Notes: generated from the letters alone by a model not told the origin. Shown: positions 36,204 to 44,269, numbered from the stretch's first letter. The stretch: 64,000 nt of DNA from Spiro-02 sp034114085 (GCA_034114085.1 JAXEWB010000092.1:8512-72511); one strand, 5' to 3'. Numbers and translations are program-made.

Positions 36204-36772
36204 CAGGTCTCCTCCCCGGTTACATTTCCGGCGAAAACCGCACAGCTCCCACATGGGGAAGCCTCGTCCGCCTGTGCGAAATCGTCGACGCTCGCTGCAG
36301 AACCAACAATTCCAGCCGATGGGTGAACTCCGTCCGCCGAGGCGGAAATATCGGTACTCGCTGTATCCACGATGGAAACAGCGGGCATCGACTCCCCGAC
36401 GGTCAGCACGACCTGCGCCAGCGCAAGCGGAGGCTCATGGGTCAGCGACAACAGTATCCTGCAGCCAGGGGCCAATTCCTGTACATATTGCGCGGTCCGG
36501 CCTTCAAGATGAATCGACGGACGCCCCAGCGCATCGGCGACTACCTCGATCTCCGCGGGAACCAGCCCGCACATCCCACAGCCGAGGGCCTTTCCGAACG
36601 CCTCTTTCGCCGCATAGCGGGAAGCAAGGAACTGCGCCCGCGCATGCCCCTTCAAGGTATCGGCCTTCGCAACCTCGGCAGGATGGAACAGACGATGCAC
36701 TGCATAGTCCTTGATGGCTCCAGAAGCCATTCGCTCTATCGATACCGCGTCAATTCCTATTCCTAGGACCAT
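36203..36772 (-). CDS. acpS: Holo-[acyl-carrier-protein] synthase with long C-terminal tail
   Basis: Transfers phosphopantetheine to acyl carrier protein. The fold is complete in the first ~125 residues: VLGIGIDAVSIERM, ARAQFLASRYAAKEAFGKALG (magnesium-binding Asp and Glu) and GCRILLSLTHEPPLALAQVVL. It is followed by about 64 extra residues rich in Ala, Ser, Asp and Val that have no domain match and are absent from typical 120-130-residue AcpS. The ATG overlaps the cdaR stop by one base (TGATG) behind GGAGG. The tail is open right up to the truA overlap, so it appears to be genuinely translated. Confidence 0.92.
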   Translation of the reverse strand: MVLGIGIDAVSIERMASGAIKDYAVHRLFHPAEVAKADTLKGHARAQFLASRYAAKEAFGKALGCGMCGLVPAEIEVVADALGRPSIHLEGRTAQYVQELAPGCRILLSLTHEPPLALAQVVLTVGESMPAVSIVDTASTDISASADGVHPSAGIVGSAASVDDFAQADEASPCGSCAVFAGNVTGEET

Positions 36773-37188
36773 CAACGGCCTCCGCCCTGGTCGCCAGGAG
36801 ATTCAAACAGAACCCGGAACTGAGAAGGATTCGCCGCAATCGAGACCCCATCCGCCTTGTACAGCGTCTCCATATAGGACAGCATCACCGGAGCTTTCGC
36901 GATCCCCGGCTCGCTGACATAGGAGAAATCAAGCGACGCCGTTATGTAGGTGGGGTCGATCAAGTAAATCAGGTCATCATCACCCTTGATGGATATCTCG
37001 ACAGAATCAGGCACCAGGCTCGCAGCCACATAGCCGGACGGCAAAGCGACCTCCATCGGAATGGTGATTCTCCGCTCTCCAAGCGTAGTATAGTGAATGA
37101 ACAGGTACACCGCTATCGCGAATACGATGGACAGGACCTTGACCGGCCAATTGTAGAACATGCTCTGGACAAACTTACTCCGCTTCAT
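36772..37188 (-). CDS. cdaR: YbbR-domain protein, CdaR-like regulator of CdaA
   Basis: A 138-residue protein with one N-terminal membrane anchor (NWPVKVLSIVFAIAVYLFIHY) and a single extracytoplasmic YbbR-like domain (IPMEVALPSGYVAASLVPDSVEIS ... ITASLDFSYVSEPG). In Firmicutes CdaR carries several YbbR repeats and modulates the diadenylate cyclase CdaA; here there is only one. It overlaps the cdaA stop codon by 14 nt, with GGAGG 9 nt upstream, supporting a shared function. Confidence 0.85.
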   Translation of the reverse strand: MKRSKFVQSMFYNWPVKVLSIVFAIAVYLFIHYTTLGERRITIPMEVALPSGYVAASLVPDSVEISIKGDDDLIYLIDPTYITASLDFSYVSEPGIAKAPVMLSYMETLYKADGVSIAANPSQFRVLFESPGDQGGGR

Positions 37189-37990
37189 CGGTCGCCGCCT
37201 CCATCAATTCTTCCGGTGTGACATCGTGGTAGCTGAACAGCGCCAGCAGCATCCGCTTTACCGTAGGCGGATCCAGATCGTAGTACAGGTTGGCGTTGTA
37301 CGTCAGCGAAATGGCACCGGTCTCTTCGGAAACGACCAGGACGACGGCATCGGATTCCTCAGCGAGACCCAGTGCGGCCCGGTGGCGCGTCCCGAAGCTT
37401 TTCTTGATATCCGTCTGCTCGCTCAACGGTAGATAGCATCCGGCTGCGATAATCTTGCCGCCCTGGATGATCATGGCGCCGTCATGCAACGGCGTATCAT
37501 GGTCGAATACAGTCAGGATCAACGAAGAAGAGAGATCGGCATTCAGCTTCGTACCGCTGTCGATGATATTCTTGATGCCAAGATGCCGGGGAAAAACAAT
37601 CAACGCCCCCCGCCTTTTGGACGTCAACACGGTGCAGGCGTTGAGAATCGTATCAATCTGATCGCCTGAAGTCTGGGAACCCATGCGGAAGAACCTGCTG
37701 CGGCCGCTCCACAACTGGGTGAATGCCCGGCGCAACTCTGGCTGGTATATGATACAGATGAATATGCAAATCGGCACCAGCATGTAACGGTAAATCCACA
37801 GGAACGTCTTGAATCCCGCGATATAGCTGATCGCATACGCGGCGAACAGGATAAAGACCACCCTGACGATCTGCATCGCCTTGGTCTGCGCTATCGCCTC
37901 GTAAAACCGATAGAACAGCCACGCCAGCACCCCTATCTCGATGACAGGCCGGACAACGGACAGGACGGCATTCAGAATCTCAAAGCCCAT
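37175..37990 (-). CDS. cdaA: Diadenylate cyclase CdaA
   Basis: Makes the second messenger c-di-AMP from two ATP at the inner face of the membrane. Three transmembrane helices occupy ~10-80; the DAC domain (~90-260) has DGA at 170-172 and RHRAALG at 202-208, both catalytic. Length (271 residues) matches CdaA. GAGGAG precedes the ATG, which lies 6 nt after the glpK stop codon. The classical cdaA-cdaR pair is kept, but the usual glmM third gene is replaced here by acpS. Confidence 0.96.
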   Translation of the reverse strand: MGFEILNAVLSVVRPVIEIGVLAWLFYRFYEAIAQTKAMQIVRVVFILFAAYAISYIAGFKTFLWIYRYMLVPICIFICIIYQPELRRAFTQLWSGRSRFFRMGSQTSGDQIDTILNACTVLTSKRRGALIVFPRHLGIKNIIDSGTKLNADLSSSLILTVFDHDTPLHDGAMIIQGGKIIAAGCYLPLSEQTDIKKSFGTRHRAALGLAEESDAVVLVVSEETGAISLTYNANLYYDLDPPTVKRMLLALFSYHDVTPEELMEAATDEAE

Positions 37991-37996
37991 ACGGCA

Positions 37997-39526
37997 CTAT
38001 CTCCTCGTCTCTTCGGCGTCCTCAGGATCAACGGATATCCAGTTGAGCGTCCTGCTGACAGCCTTTCTCCAGAACCGGACCTTCCGGTTGCGTGTCGCGA
38101 CATCCATCTTGGGAGTCCATCGATCCTGCTCGCTCCAATATGAAGCAAGCTCATCGAAATCCTTCCACATGCCGACGGAAAGACCCGCCGCATAAGCCGC
38201 GCCAAGGGCCGTAGTCTCCACGACTTGAGGCCGGATCACGGGAATCTCCAGCAAATCGGACTGGAACTCCATCAGCGGACGGCTGTTGGTCAGGCCTCCA
38301 TCCACCTTGAGCGTCGTCATCTTGATGCCGCTGTCGGCCTCCATGGCCTCGAATATGTCGTTGGCCTGAAACGCGGTGGCCTCCAGGACCGCCCGGCAGA
38401 TATGCGCCCTGTTGACGAACCCCGTCAACCCGGCGATTACCCCGCGGGCCTCCGCCCGCCAGTATGGGGCGAACAGACCGCTGAACGCAGGCACGATGTA
38501 CACACCGCCACAGTCTGGCACTGATTCGGCCAGTTTGTCTAGTTCCTGCGCATTCTCGACGACCTTCAAGTTGTCCCTTGCCCATTGAACCAGAGAACCC
38601 GCCACAGCGATTGAACCTTCAAGGGCATAGCAAGGCTTCTGTCCGGCGATCTGATATGCCACAGTGGTCAACAACCCCATCTTGGAGGTACAGAGCTTCG
38701 TACCAGTGTTGACCAGCAGGAAACAACCGGTCCCGTAGGTACTTTTGCCCAACCCTTCCGTAAAACAGGCCTGACCGAACAACGCCGCCTGCTGGTCACC
38801 AAGAATCCCGCATACGGGAATCGCCCGGCGGAACGGTCCGCTGGCGGAGGTCAGCCCGTAGACGGAACCGGACGAGGGCACGATTTCAGGCAATGCGCAC
38901 CGGGGTATGTTGAACAGCTTCAGCAATTCATCATCCCACTGCAACGTCTTGAGATCCATGAGCATATACCGCGAGGCGTTGGTCACGTCGGTGACGACCT
39001 TGGCGCCGCCGGTCAGGTTCCAGACCAACCAAGTGTCCATGGTACCGAACACGACCTCGCCCTTCTCCGCGGCGGCCCGCAGTCCATCGATGTTGTCAAG
39101 CAGCCAGACGATCTTGCTTCCCGCGAAATAGGGGCTCATGATCAGGCCGGTCTTCTCCTGCATCCAGGTTACATCGACCTCCTCTTTGAGCCGGTTGATG
39201 AAGTCGGTCCCACGCAAGTCCTGCCATACAATCGCGTTGTACCAGACTTTGCCCGTCTTGGGATTCCAGGCGATTACGGTCTCCCTCTGGTTGGTAATAC
39301 CAACGCCCATGACGTCCGAGCCTTGAATCCCCGCCTTGCGTATCGTCTTGATGATGACTTCCGCGCTGTTGTCCCAGATTTCCCATGGGTCATGCTCAAC
39401 CCAGCCGGGCTGAGGGAAAATCTGTTCATGCTCAAGCTGGTGCGAAGCGCAGGGCTTGCCTTTTTCATCAAACAGAATAAAACGGGTACTGGTAGTCCCC
39501 TGGTCAAGAGCTCCAATATACTTCAC
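37997..39526 (-). CDS. glpK: Glycerol kinase
   Basis: Phosphorylates glycerol to glycerol-3-phosphate. The FGGY-family motifs are clear: YIGALDQGTTSTRFILFDEKG for ATP/Mg binding, ITNQRET, AIVWQDLRGTDF, GILGDQQAALFGQACF, GTGCFLLVNTG and the C-terminal GGLTNSRPLMEFQSDLL. Length is 509 residues, slightly above the usual ~500. The start is GTG behind AGGAGG. It heads the operon glpK-cdaA-cdaR-acpS-truA-udg-priA; no glycerol facilitator or dehydrogenase lies alongside. Confidence 0.96.
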   Translation of the reverse strand: MKYIGALDQGTTSTRFILFDEKGKPCASHQLEHEQIFPQPGWVEHDPWEIWDNSAEVIIKTIRKAGIQGSDVMGVGITNQRETVIAWNPKTGKVWYNAIVWQDLRGTDFINRLKEEVDVTWMQEKTGLIMSPYFAGSKIVWLLDNIDGLRAAAEKGEVVFGTMDTWLVWNLTGGAKVVTDVTNASRYMLMDLKTLQWDDELLKLFNIPRCALPEIVPSSGSVYGLTSASGPFRRAIPVCGILGDQQAALFGQACFTEGLGKSTYGTGCFLLVNTGTKLCTSKMGLLTTVAYQIAGQKPCYALEGSIAVAGSLVQWARDNLKVVENAQELDKLAESVPDCGGVYIVPAFSGLFAPYWRAEARGVIAGLTGFVNRAHICRAVLEATAFQANDIFEAMEADSGIKMTTLKVDGGLTNSRPLMEFQSDLLEIPVIRPQVVETTALGAAYAAGLSVGMWKDFDELASYWSEQDRWTPKMDVATRNRKVRFWRKAVSRTLNWISVDPEDAEETRR

Positions 39527-39552
39527 GGGAACAAGCCTCCTTTTCTGTATGT

Positions 39553-39581
39553 AGTATAGCCATTAACCGCGCCCTTTTCAA
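39553..39581 (-). promoter_or_regulatory. Promoter of the glpK operon
   Basis: On the minus strand TTGAAA (39576-39581), a 17-nt spacer and TATACT (39553-39558), giving a short 5' leader that includes the AGGAGG ribosome site before the glpK GTG. Confidence 0.7.
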
Positions 39582-39652
39582 ACTGAATCCATATCTTTCT
39601 TCCAGTATCCTAACGAGAGGCATCCAAGATGCGCAACAGACAAGAAATTGCG

Positions 39653-39672
39653 GTCAATCGTCCATGATTGAC
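39653..39672. promoter_or_regulatory. Inverted repeat upstream of the Crp/Fnr gene, candidate operator
   Basis: Perfect 7-bp arms GTCAATC and GATTGAC around six bases, flanked by GCGG and CCGC. The first arm with its flank, GCGGTCAATCG, recurs exactly upstream of tusA. The size and symmetry fit a Crp/Fnr-family site, which suggests autoregulation. Confidence 0.45.
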
Positions 39673-39799
39673 AACCGCTCGATACCACGTCTATCATGAA
39701 TCAGCGGCTTTGCCGCCGGGGGATGAAATTTCACAGGACACAGGATTTGTTTGGAAGATGAGCGACAACGCCACGCCTTCGGAAAGACGAAGGGAACTC

Positions 39800-40462
39800 A
39801 TGGTGCGGACGTTCCATGAACAGCTTCCGTTCTGGAACAGGCTCTCCAGTGAAAAACAGGAGCTATTCATCTCGGAATCCACCCTTCACTCCTTCAACAC
39901 TGGAGATACCGTATATGAAGCCCATGGAGTATGCCCCAGTCTGATCTTGTTGATTTCAGGGCGCCTCCGGTCAATTTTTTCCCATGACAGAACCAAGAAG
40001 ATCACTTTGTACTGGCTCTATGAATCGGAAGCGTGCGTCCTCAGCGCATGTCCCGTACTGCATAACGTCCCGTTCGAAATCACCATTGTGGCGGAAGATA
40101 CGTCGGAACTGATCATGATTCCCGCCGAGTTTTACCTTTCGATCCAGGAAGAGTATCCAGAAATGAAGATGTTTGTCCGTCAACAGATGAACGCACGTTT
40201 TTCGGATGTGATGTGGCTGGTCCAGCAGGTGGGATTCCAGCCTTTCCCCAAAAACCTCGCCACATATCTGATTGAACGGAGCGCGCGGGAGGGAACGCCG
40301 CTCATTCATGTGACGCAAGCGGAAATAGCCCAGGAACTTGGTACGGGACGCAACGTGGTGGGCCGTACCCTCCGGCAGTTCGAAAAAGCGGGTTTCATCA
40401 GGTTGGTCCGGGGTGGAGTGTTCATCAGGGACCTATCCGCGCTGATGAAGGCCAGTGATTGA
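39800..40462 (+). CDS. Crp/Fnr-family transcriptional regulator
   Basis: A 220-residue regulator with an N-terminal cyclic-nucleotide-like sensor fold (~5-125: PFWNRLSSEKQELF, FNTGDTVYEAHGVCPSLILLISGRLRSIF split at the turn) and a C-terminal helix-turn-helix (~150-215: VTQAEIAQELGTGRNVVGRTLRQFEKAGFIRL). The sensor contains cysteines in a SACPVL segment but no N-terminal Fnr-type cysteine cluster. AAGGGA lies 5 nt before the ATG at 39800; an earlier ATG at 39758 is possible. It lies just upstream of the tusA operon and probably controls it. Confidence 0.88.
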   Translation: MVRTFHEQLPFWNRLSSEKQELFISESTLHSFNTGDTVYEAHGVCPSLILLISGRLRSIFSHDRTKKITLYWLYESEACVLSACPVLHNVPFEITIVAEDTSELIMIPAEFYLSIQEEYPEMKMFVRQQMNARFSDVMWLVQQVGFQPFPKNLATYLIERSAREGTPLIHVTQAEIAQELGTGRNVVGRTLRQFEKAGFIRLVRGGVFIRDLSALMKASD

Positions 40463-40594
40463 GGAACTGCAGACGGGATGACCACGACATGTTTCAGGCT
40501 CATCGCACCGATACAGGCTTCATCAAGCAACATCAGACACGAATATCAATCCCGAAAATTTCAGTGGCAAGTGGTGAAATTGTATGGCGGGGCG

Positions 40595-40612
40595 GTCAAT
40601 CGCGATTTGTAC
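40595..40612. promoter_or_regulatory. Candidate operator shared with the Crp/Fnr gene
   Basis: Contains the palindrome AATCGCGATT and shares GCGGTCAATCG with the inverted repeat at 39653-39672. It lies about 230 nt upstream of the tusA -10 box, rather far for a simple activator site. Confidence 0.35.
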
Positions 40613-40818
40613 GGCGTTTTTTTTTGAACAGGCATGAAAAACCGCGCCAAAGGGCGGCTCGCCATATCGCGTCAATCCAGTTGTTCATCGCCCCGGCAAG
40701 CCACCAGTTGGGAAACGGATATCGGACCGTTGATGTACCACCTTGTATGGGAATACAATACAATTACATATAACACAAATAATAAAATTAATTATGCACC
40801 ATAATCACATACTTTGTT

Positions 40819-40848
40819 CTGGCAAGCTGAAGAACTCTCAACTATACT
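40819..40848 (+). promoter_or_regulatory. Promoter of the tusA-yeeE-trxB operon
   Basis: CTGGCA (40819-40824), an 18-nt spacer and TATACT (40843-40848). The weak -35 is consistent with dependence on an activator. Confidence 0.55.
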
Positions 40849-40890
40849 AACAAAACGCTAAAAATATATCGATTCATAAGGAGAATCATT

Positions 40891-41115
40891 ATGGCAGAAC
40901 GTTATCTTGACTGTTTGGGCGAAGCTTGCCCCGTCCCCCTTGTAAAAACTCAGAACGAATTGGCGACAATGGCATCCGGCGATGTCCTCGTAGTAGGAAT
41001 CGACCACACCTGCGCCATGAAGAACGTTCCGGACTGGGCGCGCAGCCAGGGCTATAACGTCGATATCGAAGAAGTCGGCGAAGGCGAATGGGAAGTAATC
41101 ATCGAAAAGGCATGA
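40891..41115 (+). CDS. TusA-family sulfurtransferase
   Basis: A 74-residue sulfur carrier. The persulfide cysteine is C13 in the hallmark CPVP motif (LGEACPVPLVKTQNEL), with a second Cys at position 8. TusA-like proteins carry sulfur as a persulfide; those next to YeeE/YedE transporters resemble E. coli YeeD, which accepts sulfur from imported thiosulfate. AAGGAG lies 7 nt before the ATG. It is first in an operon with a YeeE-type transporter and a thioredoxin reductase-like flavoprotein. Confidence 0.94.
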   Translation: MAERYLDCLGEACPVPLVKTQNELATMASGDVLVVGIDHTCAMKNVPDWARSQGYNVDIEEVGEGEWEVIIEKA

Positions 41116-41128
41116 GGGAAGGATTATC

Positions 41129-42358
41129 ATGGAAGTACAGAAAGAGACTGAATTGCAGCCGTCGTACTACGACCGCTTGCTCAAAAAGGAATGGAGCTAC
41201 ACTACCGGAGCGGTAATGATCTCCGCTTTCGCCATGGCGTTGTTCGCGTTCTCCGGTATCTGGGGAGTGTCCGGTCCGTTGGCGACCTGGGGAGGCAAAT
41301 TCCTGACATTGCTGGGAATCGACGCCGACAAGTGGTCCATCTACAACGGTTCGCTGGCGAAGTACCGGTTCTTTGGCAACAAAGCGTCAATCACCGACAT
41401 CGGATTGCTGATGGGCGCACTGATTGCATGTCTGCTCGCCGCACAGTGGAAGATCCGCAACATCAAGCATTGGAAACAAGCCGCGGCGGCGGCTCTCGGC
41501 GGTTTGCTGATGGGTGTCGGCGCGAAAATGGCCAATGGGTGCAATATCGGCGGACTGTTCTCACAGCTCCCCCAATTCTCCGGCGCAGGCTGGGTATTTT
41601 TGCTATTCGTGTTCCTTGGCGCAACCATCGGAGGAAAGTTGCTACGGTTCTTCATGCCGCCGGCTTCCAACAAACGGCCGAATCGCAAAAGGCTTACCGC
41701 GGAGCAACGGAAGCGGAACAAGACCATCCAGATCGCCGTCGGCGTCGCATTGTCCCTCCTCTGTCTGGTAGTCGCGTTCCTCGTAGCGCCGACATACCCC
41801 AACGCCCCGGCGTTCATCCTAATCGGCGTCGGCATCGGCTACAGCATGCAGCGCTCCCGTTTCTGTTTCACCGCGGCCTATCGGGACCCTACCCTTACCG
41901 GTGAGACGAAACTGACCAAGGCCGTACTGGTGGCGTTCGCGCTCTGCACCATCGCCTTCTTCGGCTTCCATATCAGCAGCTACGGCGCCGACCTGTCCAA
42001 GCTCGACCCGACCAAGTTGCCAGGAAACCCGATCAACCTTTCGTTGCTGGTCGGCTCCTTCATATTTGGAATCGGCGCCGTCCTGGCCGGAGGTTGTGCG
42101 TCCGGTACGTTCATCCGTATCGGCGAGGGCTATGTCCAGAACTTGATTGCGTTCATATTCTTCGTTACCGGCTCTACAATCGGAAGCTTCGTCACCGGCG
42201 GGCTCAAGGGCACATTCATGACCATTGGTCCGAAGGTATATCTTCCGACGGTATTCGGCGGTTTTGTTCCCGCGCTGTTGATCCAGCTGGCGGCATTGAT
42301 GGGTCTGTGGATTCTCGCCGACTGGTGGGAAAAACGCAAGCACGCGATGGTTCGCTAA
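41129..42358 (+). CDS. YeeE/YedE family sulfur-compound transporter
   Basis: A 409-residue inner-membrane protein with about ten hydrophobic segments. The cysteine motifs that conduct thiosulfate in YeeE are present: ANGCNIGGLF, RSRFCFTAAYRD and AGGCASGTFIRIGEG. The central loop MPPASNKRPNRKR is strongly basic. Homologues import thiosulfate, and some YedE relatives are linked to selenium metabolism. It sits 13 nt after tusA, the usual partnership, and 12 nt before the flavoprotein gene. Confidence 0.93.
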   Translation: MEVQKETELQPSYYDRLLKKEWSYTTGAVMISAFAMALFAFSGIWGVSGPLATWGGKFLTLLGIDADKWSIYNGSLAKYRFFGNKASITDIGLLMGALIACLLAAQWKIRNIKHWKQAAAAALGGLLMGVGAKMANGCNIGGLFSQLPQFSGAGWVFLLFVFLGATIGGKLLRFFMPPASNKRPNRKRLTAEQRKRNKTIQIAVGVALSLLCLVVAFLVAPTYPNAPAFILIGVGIGYSMQRSRFCFTAAYRDPTLTGETKLTKAVLVAFALCTIAFFGFHISSYGADLSKLDPTKLPGNPINLSLLVGSFIFGIGAVLAGGCASGTFIRIGEGYVQNLIAFIFFVTGSTIGSFVTGGLKGTFMTIGPKVYLPTVFGGFVPALLIQLAALMGLWILADWWEKRKHAMVR

Positions 42359-42370
42359 GGAACGGCGGGC

Positions 42371-43600
42371 ATGGAAAAAAGAATCGAAAACTATGATGTG
42401 GTGGTAATCGGCGGAGGAGCGGCGGGTATGACCGCCGCCCTCTACGCCGGCAGGGCGAGGCTCAAGACACTGCTGGTTGAGAAGTCCTTGATCGGCGGGC
42501 TGGCCACCTACACCAGCGAAGTTGAGAACTACCCGGGCTTCCCTGAGGGAATCGACGGTACTGAACTGATGAAGCTGTTCGACAAGCAGTTCAGGCGGTT
42601 CGGCGTCGACGTCAAGCTTACCGACGTCAAGAGCGTAGAGGACAGGCAGAAGTACAAGGTGGTCAGCACGTTCCGCGTCGACTACCATGCGAAAGCCGTC
42701 GTCGTCGCCACCGGAGGCAGGCCCCGGCTTACAGGGGCCAGGAACGAGGATCAGTTCCGAGACAAGGGAATCTCCTTCTGCGCAACCTGCGACGCAGCGC
42801 GATATACGGACAAGAAAGTCCTGGTAATCGGTAGCGGCGACGCCGCCATCGAGGAGGGAATGTTCCTCACCAGGTTCTGTCGGGAGGTCTGGGTTTCCGT
42901 AATTCACGATACGGGAATCATGGATGCGAACGAGGTAGCCAAGGAGAAGGCGCTGTCAAACCCGAAGATGCACTTCCTGTGGAACACCGTCGTCGATTCC
43001 TTCGAGGGTGAAGACCTGCTCAGGCAAGTCGTATTGAAGAACCTCAAGACCGGAGAACTGGAGTCTATCGATGTGGATGGATGTTTCTTGTTCATCGGTT
43101 ATCTGCCGAATACAAAGGTGTTCGAGGGATTGCTTGAACTGGACGACAGGGGCTATGTCGTGACCACCGAGGATATGGAGACTTCCGTACCGGGAATCTT
43201 CGCCGCGGGGGACGTCCGCCACAAGACGCTGCGTCAGGTTGCGACATCCGTTGGAGACGGCGCGATCGCTGGCTACATGGCCGAAAAGTACGTTGACGAA
43301 ATCGAGACTCTGGAAAAGGACATCCTCAAGGAGGGAAAAGTCCTCGTCTATGTCTACAACGCCGTCGAGGAACAGGATCGCGCGTTGCTGACGAAGGTAG
43401 AGGCTCTCCACAAGGAATTTGAATGCGGTTGCGACCTGAAGGTAATCGATGTCTACAAAGGTGATAGGATGGCGAAGATACTCCAAGCGCCCGCCGTTCC
43501 GTCGCTGATGGTATTCAAGGACGGAGAAGCCTTCGTTTCCATTCCTTGCGCCGACGATTCTTCCATGGAGCGGATACGCAATGCGCTGGGAAGTTGCTGA
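42371..43600 (+). CDS. Thioredoxin reductase-like flavoprotein with C-terminal thioredoxin-like domain
   Basis: A 409-residue FAD/NAD(P)H oxidoreductase. The FAD loop is VIGGGAAGM (12-20), the redox pair is C137/C140 in FCATCDA, the NAD(P) loop is VIGSGDAAIEEG and the FAD C-terminal motif is GIFAAGDVRHKTLRQVATSVGDG in two halves. Residues ~325-409 form an extra thioredoxin-like domain (VLVYVYNA..., VPSLMVFKDGE) that lacks the WCGPC active site but contains an ECGC sequence. The extra domain makes it ~90 residues longer than ordinary TrxB. Context with TusA and YeeE suggests that it reduces a persulfide or disulfide during sulfur uptake. Confidence 0.9.
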   Translation: MEKRIENYDVVVIGGGAAGMTAALYAGRARLKTLLVEKSLIGGLATYTSEVENYPGFPEGIDGTELMKLFDKQFRRFGVDVKLTDVKSVEDRQKYKVVSTFRVDYHAKAVVVATGGRPRLTGARNEDQFRDKGISFCATCDAARYTDKKVLVIGSGDAAIEEGMFLTRFCREVWVSVIHDTGIMDANEVAKEKALSNPKMHFLWNTVVDSFEGEDLLRQVVLKNLKTGELESIDVDGCFLFIGYLPNTKVFEGLLELDDRGYVVTTEDMETSVPGIFAAGDVRHKTLRQVATSVGDGAIAGYMAEKYVDEIETLEKDILKEGKVLVYVYNAVEEQDRALLTKVEALHKEFECGCDLKVIDVYKGDRMAKILQAPAVPSLMVFKDGEAFVSIPCADDSSMERIRNALGSC

Positions 43601-43905
43601 CGCGGGTCGAACATTTCCTGACAACCATGAACGTCGCCTTTTTCGGGGAACCGGAATGGGCGATGTTTTTTTATTGTTCCATCGGAGGCATCCCTCTGGC
43701 AATCCATTGTTTCTCCTTTGGGTGTTCGCCCTAGGCTCAATTGGTGATTACTCCGGGTTAAACCGGTGTTCGCACAGTGATTGCTCGGTGTTCGCTCCAG
43801 ATTTCTAGTACTGGATTCCGATTACATCACCCCGTCCCAGTGATGTCATGAAGACATGGCGGTCAGCTCTTTCTTTCACTTCCGCTATGAGAATCCAAAA
43901 CCTCG
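43601..43905. other. Gene-free interval with a terminator and repeat copies
   Basis: After the terminator at 43630-43672, the interval contains CGGTGTTCGC twice (about 43765-43795) and a GATTGCTCGGTGTTCGCTC segment that has a diverged relative at 26114-26136. No gene is visible; the 3' end carries the promoter of the DRTGG gene. Confidence 0.5.
43630..43672 (+). terminator. Intrinsic terminator of the tusA-yeeE-trxB operon
   Basis: AACGTCGCC pairs with GGGCGATGTT (9 bp, one G-U), with an inner CGG/CCG pairing, followed by seven T. It starts 30 nt after the stop codon of the flavoprotein gene. Confidence 0.8.
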
Positions 43906-43914
43906 TGCTATACT
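43906..43914 (+). promoter_or_regulatory. Extended -10 promoter of the DRTGG cassette, predicted leaderless
   Basis: TGCTATACT is an extended -10 (TGn TATACT). It ends 7 nt before the ATG at 43922; no good -35 hexamer is present, as expected for extended -10 promoters. The start codon would be at or next to +1. Confidence 0.65.
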
Positions 43915-43921
43915 CTTGGGC

Positions 43922-44269
43922 ATGATGAAACTGAGAGAAATAGTGGAAATAGTTCAGGGCAAGGTCGTCTGCGGGGAAAATCATCTGGATCAGGAAGTCA
44001 AGATGGGATTCGCAAGCGACCTCATGAGCGATGTCCTCACTTTGCTGGAGGACGATATTCTCCTGATTACCGGCTTGTCCAACAATCAGGCCGTCAGGAC
44101 CGCCGAAATGAGCGATATTTCAAATATCCTCCTGGTCAGGAACAAGCAACCGAGCCAAGCCATGATCGACATGGCGAAGGAATTGGACATCGCGTTGATC
44201 ACTACTCCGTTTTCCCTGTTCAGGGTAAGCGGATTGCTATATGCGCATGGGCTGGAATCAGTCTATTGA
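43922..44269 (+). CDS. DRTGG-domain protein
   Basis: A 115-residue protein consisting of a DRTGG-type domain: MKLREIVEIVQGKVVCGE..., the ASDLMSDVLTLLEDDILLITGLSNNQAVRTAEM core in two parts, and a C-terminal segment ISNILLVRNKQPSQAMIDMAKELDI. The domain is found beside CBS domains and in phosphotransacetylases, and its ligand is unknown. Standalone forms occur in hydrogenase-linked clusters. It lies 32 nt upstream of an HATPase gene and shares the operon with an H-cluster protein. The start has an adjacent alternative ATG (43925) and no Shine-Dalgarno sequence. Confidence 0.85.
   Translation: MMKLREIVEIVQGKVVCGENHLDQEVKMGFASDLMSDVLTLLEDDILLITGLSNNQAVRTAEMSDISNILLVRNKQPSQAMIDMAKELDIALITTPFSLFRVSGLLYAHGLESVY

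Larger units (their letters stand above)
40463..40890. other. Regulatory interval upstream of tusA
   Basis: No coding frame is supported in these 428 bases. They hold a partly palindromic GTCAATCGCGATTTGTAC element (40595-40612), a run of nine T (40617-40625) without a convincing stem before it, a G+C-rich stretch around 40640-40700, then an A+T-rich promoter region with TATACT at 40843-40848. Confidence 0.45.

Noticed and set aside
40617..40625. A run of nine T as a terminator of the Crp gene
   Set aside because: No stable stem directly precedes it; only partial pairings can be drawn.
43740..43800. A possible tRNA, suggested by GGTTAAACC and GTTCG-like segments
   Set aside because: No cloverleaf with acceptor and anticodon stems can be formed; the GTTCG segments belong to the repeat.
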